Source of the DNA: an uncultured Fretibacterium sp.
Lineage (GTDB): Bacteria; Synergistota; Synergistia; Synergistales; Aminobacteriaceae
Length of the DNA stretch: 32,564 nt
Assembly (NCBI RefSeq): GCF_938040765.1
Contig: NZ_CALIAA010000239.1
Location: 1-32,564 of the forward strand
Direction of reading: 5' to 3'
The notes below the pieces were generated by a model. That model was given only the letters and a program-made list of their open reading frames with translations, did not search any database and had not been told where the DNA came from. Every line of letters starts with the position of its first letter. Position 1 is the stretch's first letter. Made by a program: the position numbers and the translations under genes. Of the stretch, positions 29,446 to 32,564 are shown in pieces.

Positions 29446-31250
29446 TGTTCCCCCTCGTCCTCCCCCTTCACCGTAATCAGACGCTTCATCATCCCGTCGA
29501 CGAAGTAGTCCGAGCGCGATATCCTCAGGGTCCCCTCCCGGATCCTTCGGGCCTTCGTCTCGCTCAGGAACTCCCGTTCCTCGGGCAGCAGGTCGGAGGA
29601 ACCACCGCGGCGGTCATCGCTGCGGGGGCCATCCTTGGCGGCCTTGATGACGTTGGGGTCGCAGAGCAGCTCCAGGACCAGCTCGTTGTTGGCGTCCATG
29701 GCCCCGACCTCCGTCAGCATCCGGTCCAGGCTGTCGATGGACTTCCAGCCTCCCTCCAGCGCCAGCTGGGGCAGGGAGTTGATCCCGCCGCCGCGGACCA
29801 GGAGCTCGCACGTCCCGGACGCCTCCTTCGGCACGGTGAGGGTGAAGCTCTTGTGCACGGGCCGTTTGCGCCAGGGGCGCAGCGTCACCCCGACGTTCAG
29901 GGTGTCGCCGGGCTGCGCGTCGGAGGAGACGTTCACGTCCTCGATGAACAGGACCCTGGGCTCCTCCGTGGCCTCGACCTCGAGACGGAACCCGATGGGC
30001 ATCCCGTCCGCGAAGGGCTGGAGCAGGAAGAGGTCCCATATCCTCGCGGCCTCGCGGAGCGCCGCCGAGGAGACGTCGTCCTCGGAGAAGAATACGTTTT
30101 TCCGGGCCCATCCCCTGTCCACCCCCCGGCCGTCGATGCGCAGGTTCACGGTCATGGTGCCCTGCCCCCTGCGCCGCCAGATGTCGTCCATCAGGCCGGA
30201 GAAAACTCCCTGCAGCAGGCGTCCCCCCAAAAAGGCATCCGGGACGACGCGGAAGTTCCGGACCGTCCGCAGCCCTCCCTGATCGGCGTCCGTGAAGGCC
30301 AGGGCGGCGGAGACCGATGGGGTGAAGAAATCCGTCCTGCCGCCGATGCCCGCGGCCCGGTCCTGAGTCACCGTGCCGACGAGCGAGACGGGGCTCGCGA
30401 GCTTGAACGGAAAGGCCTGGCTGGGAATCGTCTCGTGGATGCGGGCCCGGGCCGCAGGAAAGTTCACGGCCCCGCGCTCCAGGAAGGGATGCCCGAAGGC
30501 CAGAAAACGCCCGTCCCTGGCGGTCGCCGTGACGGTTCCCGTTGCGCCGACCTCGACGTCCCCCCAGACCAGGAGGGCCGCCACGGCCTCCCCGGGCGAG
30601 AGCCTGCCCGGCACGACCTCCAGGGCCTTCGAGGCGCCGGCTGGAGTGGGCTCCACGGCGACGCCCAGGACATGGGCCAGGCGCTCCGCGGACCTCCCAT
30701 CGAGCCCCGCCACCGAGAGCGGTGCGACGGAGCCCGATCCGCGCGGCGAGGGCCCCCTGCCCAATGGACGCGCGGGCCTGTCGGGACGGGAGAAGACCGC
30801 GCACATGTCCTCGATGGGCGTGACCAGCGCCAGATTGTGATCGCTGAAGCTCCATCCGCTCCCCACGGCCCCGGCCAGCCTGCCCCCGATGTAGACCGGG
30901 GACCCGCTCATTCCCTGGGCCACGCCCCCCACCCGATTGTTCGCCGACGGCAGGAGGCGGACCAGGATGGAACGGCTCACCTCCCCTTTCTGGGGGACGA
31001 CGTCCACGACCTCCAGGGGCAGGCGCTCCGGGCGCGTCCCCCTGAGGACCGTGAGCAGATAGCCCCTCATCCCGGCCCTCAACGCTCCCGCGGAGACGAT
31101 CGGCTGCTCGGGGACGAAGGGGACGAGGGGCTTGGGGATTTCAACGGGCGCGGTCCGGGGGGCCTCCCCAAATGCCGGGCTCCAGGCCCACGAGCAGGCA
31201 CAGGCGCAGAGCAGGACGGCGGCAAGGCGCCGTATCGAAAGACCATTCAA
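29442..31250 (-). CDS. Exported SpoIVB-like S55 peptidase-domain protein
   Basis: The 602-residue protein has a signal peptide (LSIRRLAAVLLCACACSWAW, cleavage near AFG at 28). The S55-type segment GGVAQGMSGSPVYIGGRLAG carries Ser117, and a later block FLAFGHPFLERGAVNF carries His254. A long beta-rich C-terminal region of about 300 residues follows. Relative to SpoIVB, where the histidine precedes the GMSGSP serine, the motif order is reversed. As I recall, this is the arrangement of a distinct group in non-spore-formers. Proteolytic activity is plausible but unproven. The start is TTG 31250 with GGAG 10 bases upstream; no ATG fits. It overlaps tmk and follows prfB by 71 bases. Confidence 0.8.
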   Translation of the reverse strand: MNGLSIRRLAAVLLCACACSWAWSPAFGEAPRTAPVEIPKPLVPFVPEQPIVSAGALRAGMRGYLLTVLRGTRPERLPLEVVDVVPQKGEVSRSILVRLLPSANNRVGGVAQGMSGSPVYIGGRLAGAVGSGWSFSDHNLALVTPIEDMCAVFSRPDRPARPLGRGPSPRGSGSVAPLSVAGLDGRSAERLAHVLGVAVEPTPAGASKALEVVPGRLSPGEAVAALLVWGDVEVGATGTVTATARDGRFLAFGHPFLERGAVNFPAARARIHETIPSQAFPFKLASPVSLVGTVTQDRAAGIGGRTDFFTPSVSAALAFTDADQGGLRTVRNFRVVPDAFLGGRLLQGVFSGLMDDIWRRRGQGTMTVNLRIDGRGVDRGWARKNVFFSEDDVSSAALREAARIWDLFLLQPFADGMPIGFRLEVEATEEPRVLFIEDVNVSSDAQPGDTLNVGVTLRPWRKRPVHKSFTLTVPKEASGTCELLVRGGGINSLPQLALEGGWKSIDSLDRMLTEVGAMDANNELVLELLCDPNVIKAAKDGPRSDDRRGGSSDLLPEEREFLSETKARRIREGTLRISRSDYFVDGMMKRLITVKGEDEGEQ

Positions 31251-31321
31251 GAGACAACAACTCCATCCCAATTCAGATAAACGAACGACGGGGATCGCCG
31301 GCCGTGCCGGCCCCCGAACGG

Positions 31322-32432
31322 CTACGCGTCCCTTTCGCCCCGCGCGTGCCAGCGCAGGTAGCCCATGATGAAATCGTTCAGGTCCCCGTCCAGGACGGCC
31401 TGGACGTTGCCCTTCTCGACCCCGGTGCGGTGGTCCTTGGCCAGGGTGTAGGGATGCAGCACGTAGGAACGGATCTGGCTGCCCCACGTGCTCTCCTTCT
31501 TGTCCCCGACCACGGAGGCCAGCTCGTCCTGACGCTCCTGCAGCGCCAGCTCGTAGAGCTTGCTCCGCAGCACGTGCATCGCCACTTGGCGGTTCATGTG
31601 CTGGGACCGCTCGTTCTGGCAGCTGACCACGATCCCCGTCGGAATATGGGTAATGCGGACGGCGGAGTCCGTCCGGTTGACGTACTGCCCGCCCGCGCCG
31701 CTGGCCCGGAAGGTATCCACCCGCAGGTCCTCGGGGCGCACCTCCACGTCCACATCGTCGGGGAACTCCGGCGACACCCCCACCGACGCGAAGCTGGTGT
31801 GCCGCCGATGCGCGGAGTCGAACGGCGAGATGCGCACCAGGCGGTGCACTCCCTTCTCCGCCTTCAGAAAGCCGTAGGCGTGGTCGCCCTCCACCATCAC
31901 CGTGGCGCTCTTGATCCCCGCCTCCTCGTCGGACGCGGCCTCCAGCACCGTGGCCTTCAATCCCTCGCGCTCCGCGTAGCGCAGGTACATCCTGAGCAGC
32001 ATCTCCGCCCAGTCCTGGGAGTCCAGCCCTCCGGACCCGGCGTGCACCGTCAGGATAGCGTTGGACGTATCGTAGTCCTCGTCCAGCAGGATCAGGAGCT
32101 TGTGGCGCTCCAGCGCCCGGCGCAGCTCCTCCGCGCGCCGCTCGAACTCCCCCTGGAGCTCGGCGTCGTCGCCCTCCCGCAACATCTCCTCCAGGACCTC
32201 CAGGTCATCCAGCTCGGACGCGACCTTCTCCCACTCCGAGAGACGCCCGTTGACCGACGAGAGCTCCTTCAGGACGTCCTGGTTCCCCTCGCGAGACCAG
32301 AAGTCCGGGGCCGAGGTCGCCCGCTCCAGCTCATTCGCCCGTCCTCTCAGCGCAGGCAGGTCAAAGGCTGTCCTGCAGTTCCCGCTTCAGGGCCCGCAGT
32401 TCCTCCAATACCGACACGTTCGCGACAATCAT
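31322..32432 (-). CDS. prfB: Peptide chain release factor 2 (programmed +1 frameshift)
   Basis: RF2 terminates translation at UGA and UAA. A 23-codon first frame (starts MIVANVSVLEELRALKREL) ends at in-frame TGA 32363-32361 within CTTTGAC. After +1 shifting the frame continues from GAC 32362 to the stop at 31322, giving 369 residues. The shifted part has the RF2 anticodon SPF (202-204) and the catalytic GGQ (237-239) in SGAGGQYVNRTDS. ATG 32432 is preferred because GGAGGA is about 6 bases upstream; ATG 32438 is too close. The coordinates span both frames. Ordinary gene finders would start at 32185 and lose the N-terminus. Confidence 0.95.
32360..32366 (-). other. RF2 programmed +1 frameshift site
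   Basis: The minus strand reads CTT TGA C, the canonical RF2 autoregulatory site: low RF2 lets the ribosome slip from CTT to TTT and read GAC. The upstream Shine-Dalgarno-like stimulator is weak (CAGGACAG before CTT) compared with the AGGGGG of E. coli. Confidence 0.9.
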
Positions 32433-32438
32433 ATCCAT

Positions 32439-32564
32439 TCCTCCAAAGCTGGGGCGGACCTCCGCCCGTTTAGGGATATAGGGAAACGCTGATTTAATCC
32501 ATGAAGCACCCCGGTGGTACCCCAGCTTGCCTGTTTTGAGGAAAAAGCTTGCCGGGGCCGCCGC
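32439..32564. other. Upstream region of prfB with hairpin
   Basis: It contains a 7-bp hairpin GGGCGGA/TCCGCCC (32452-32467) just ahead of the prfB ribosome binding site and a repeat copy at 32481-32500. No convincing promoter for prfB and no gene is visible up to the window edge. Confidence 0.45.
32481..32500 (+). repeat. Copy of a short dispersed intergenic repeat
   Basis: It reads GGGAAACGCTGATTTAATCC on the plus strand, opposite to prfB transcription. It matches the copy near purB at 17 of 18 shared positions. Confidence 0.55.

Noticed and set aside
1..32564. CRISPR array, tRNA, rRNA, transposase or toxin-antitoxin pair
   Set aside because: No regularly spaced repeats, cloverleaf-like sequence, rRNA segments, transposase motifs or paired small genes of such families were seen on either strand.

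Overview
The window is a GC-rich, gene-dense bacterial chromosome segment. Ribosome binding sites are purine-rich (GGAGG type), TTG and GTG starts are common, and start/stop overlaps of 4 bases (ATGA, GTGA, TTGA) are frequent. The gene set suggests a strictly anaerobic, non-sporulating, amino-acid-fermenting Gram-negative, most likely Synergistota (for example a Fretibacterium-like lineage). The clues are tmk-yaaR-holB-ricT-ftsY-DUF4416 synteny, an S55-family protein, a cysteine desulfidase and a dipeptide epimerase. This placement is inference; no rRNA or other decisive marker is present.

Layout. Positions 1-112 hold the start of an unidentified gene running off the left edge. Positions 327-3021 are a cobalamin nucleotide-loop cluster: cobS, a short CobU-like protein and a HAD phosphatase on the minus strand, divergent from a full-length cobU. 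Positions 3232-7565 encode a Rad50/SbcC-like coiled-coil protein that keeps the zinc hook but has lost all three ATPase motifs, overlapped by a GNAT acetyltransferase. Positions 7594-9135 are a divergent pair, a PNPOx-like flavoprotein and a WYL regulator, around an intergenic region rich in inverted repeats. Positions 9183-11553 hold a CyuA-type desulfidase, a small orphan protein and a DJ-1/PfpI protein.

Positions 11718-17598 form a probable murein-peptide scavenging operon on the minus strand. It runs from a dipeptide epimerase through an ion-transporter-family permease, a class-A-beta-lactamase-fold serine hydrolase and a DUF819 membrane protein to a secreted NlpC/P60 endopeptidase. It has a strong promoter and a long structured leader with T-tracts. 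A PepSY protein follows.

Positions 18705-23656 form a five-gene minus-strand unit (purB, xer recombinase, punA, M23 peptidase, EamA transporter) closed by a hairpin/T-tract terminator. Positions 23738-32432 are a compact minus-strand housekeeping block: prfB with its programmed +1 frameshift, S55 protein, tmk, yaaR, holB, ricT, ftsY, a PAS-like orphan and DUF4416. From the S55 protein to DUF4416 every junction overlaps or abuts.

The most unusual items are the ATPase-dead Rad50-like protein, the murein-peptide operon with its attenuator-like leader, the arginine-rich tail of RicT, and short dispersed repeats in three intergenic regions. No rRNA, tRNA, CRISPR array, transposase or prophage gene was seen.
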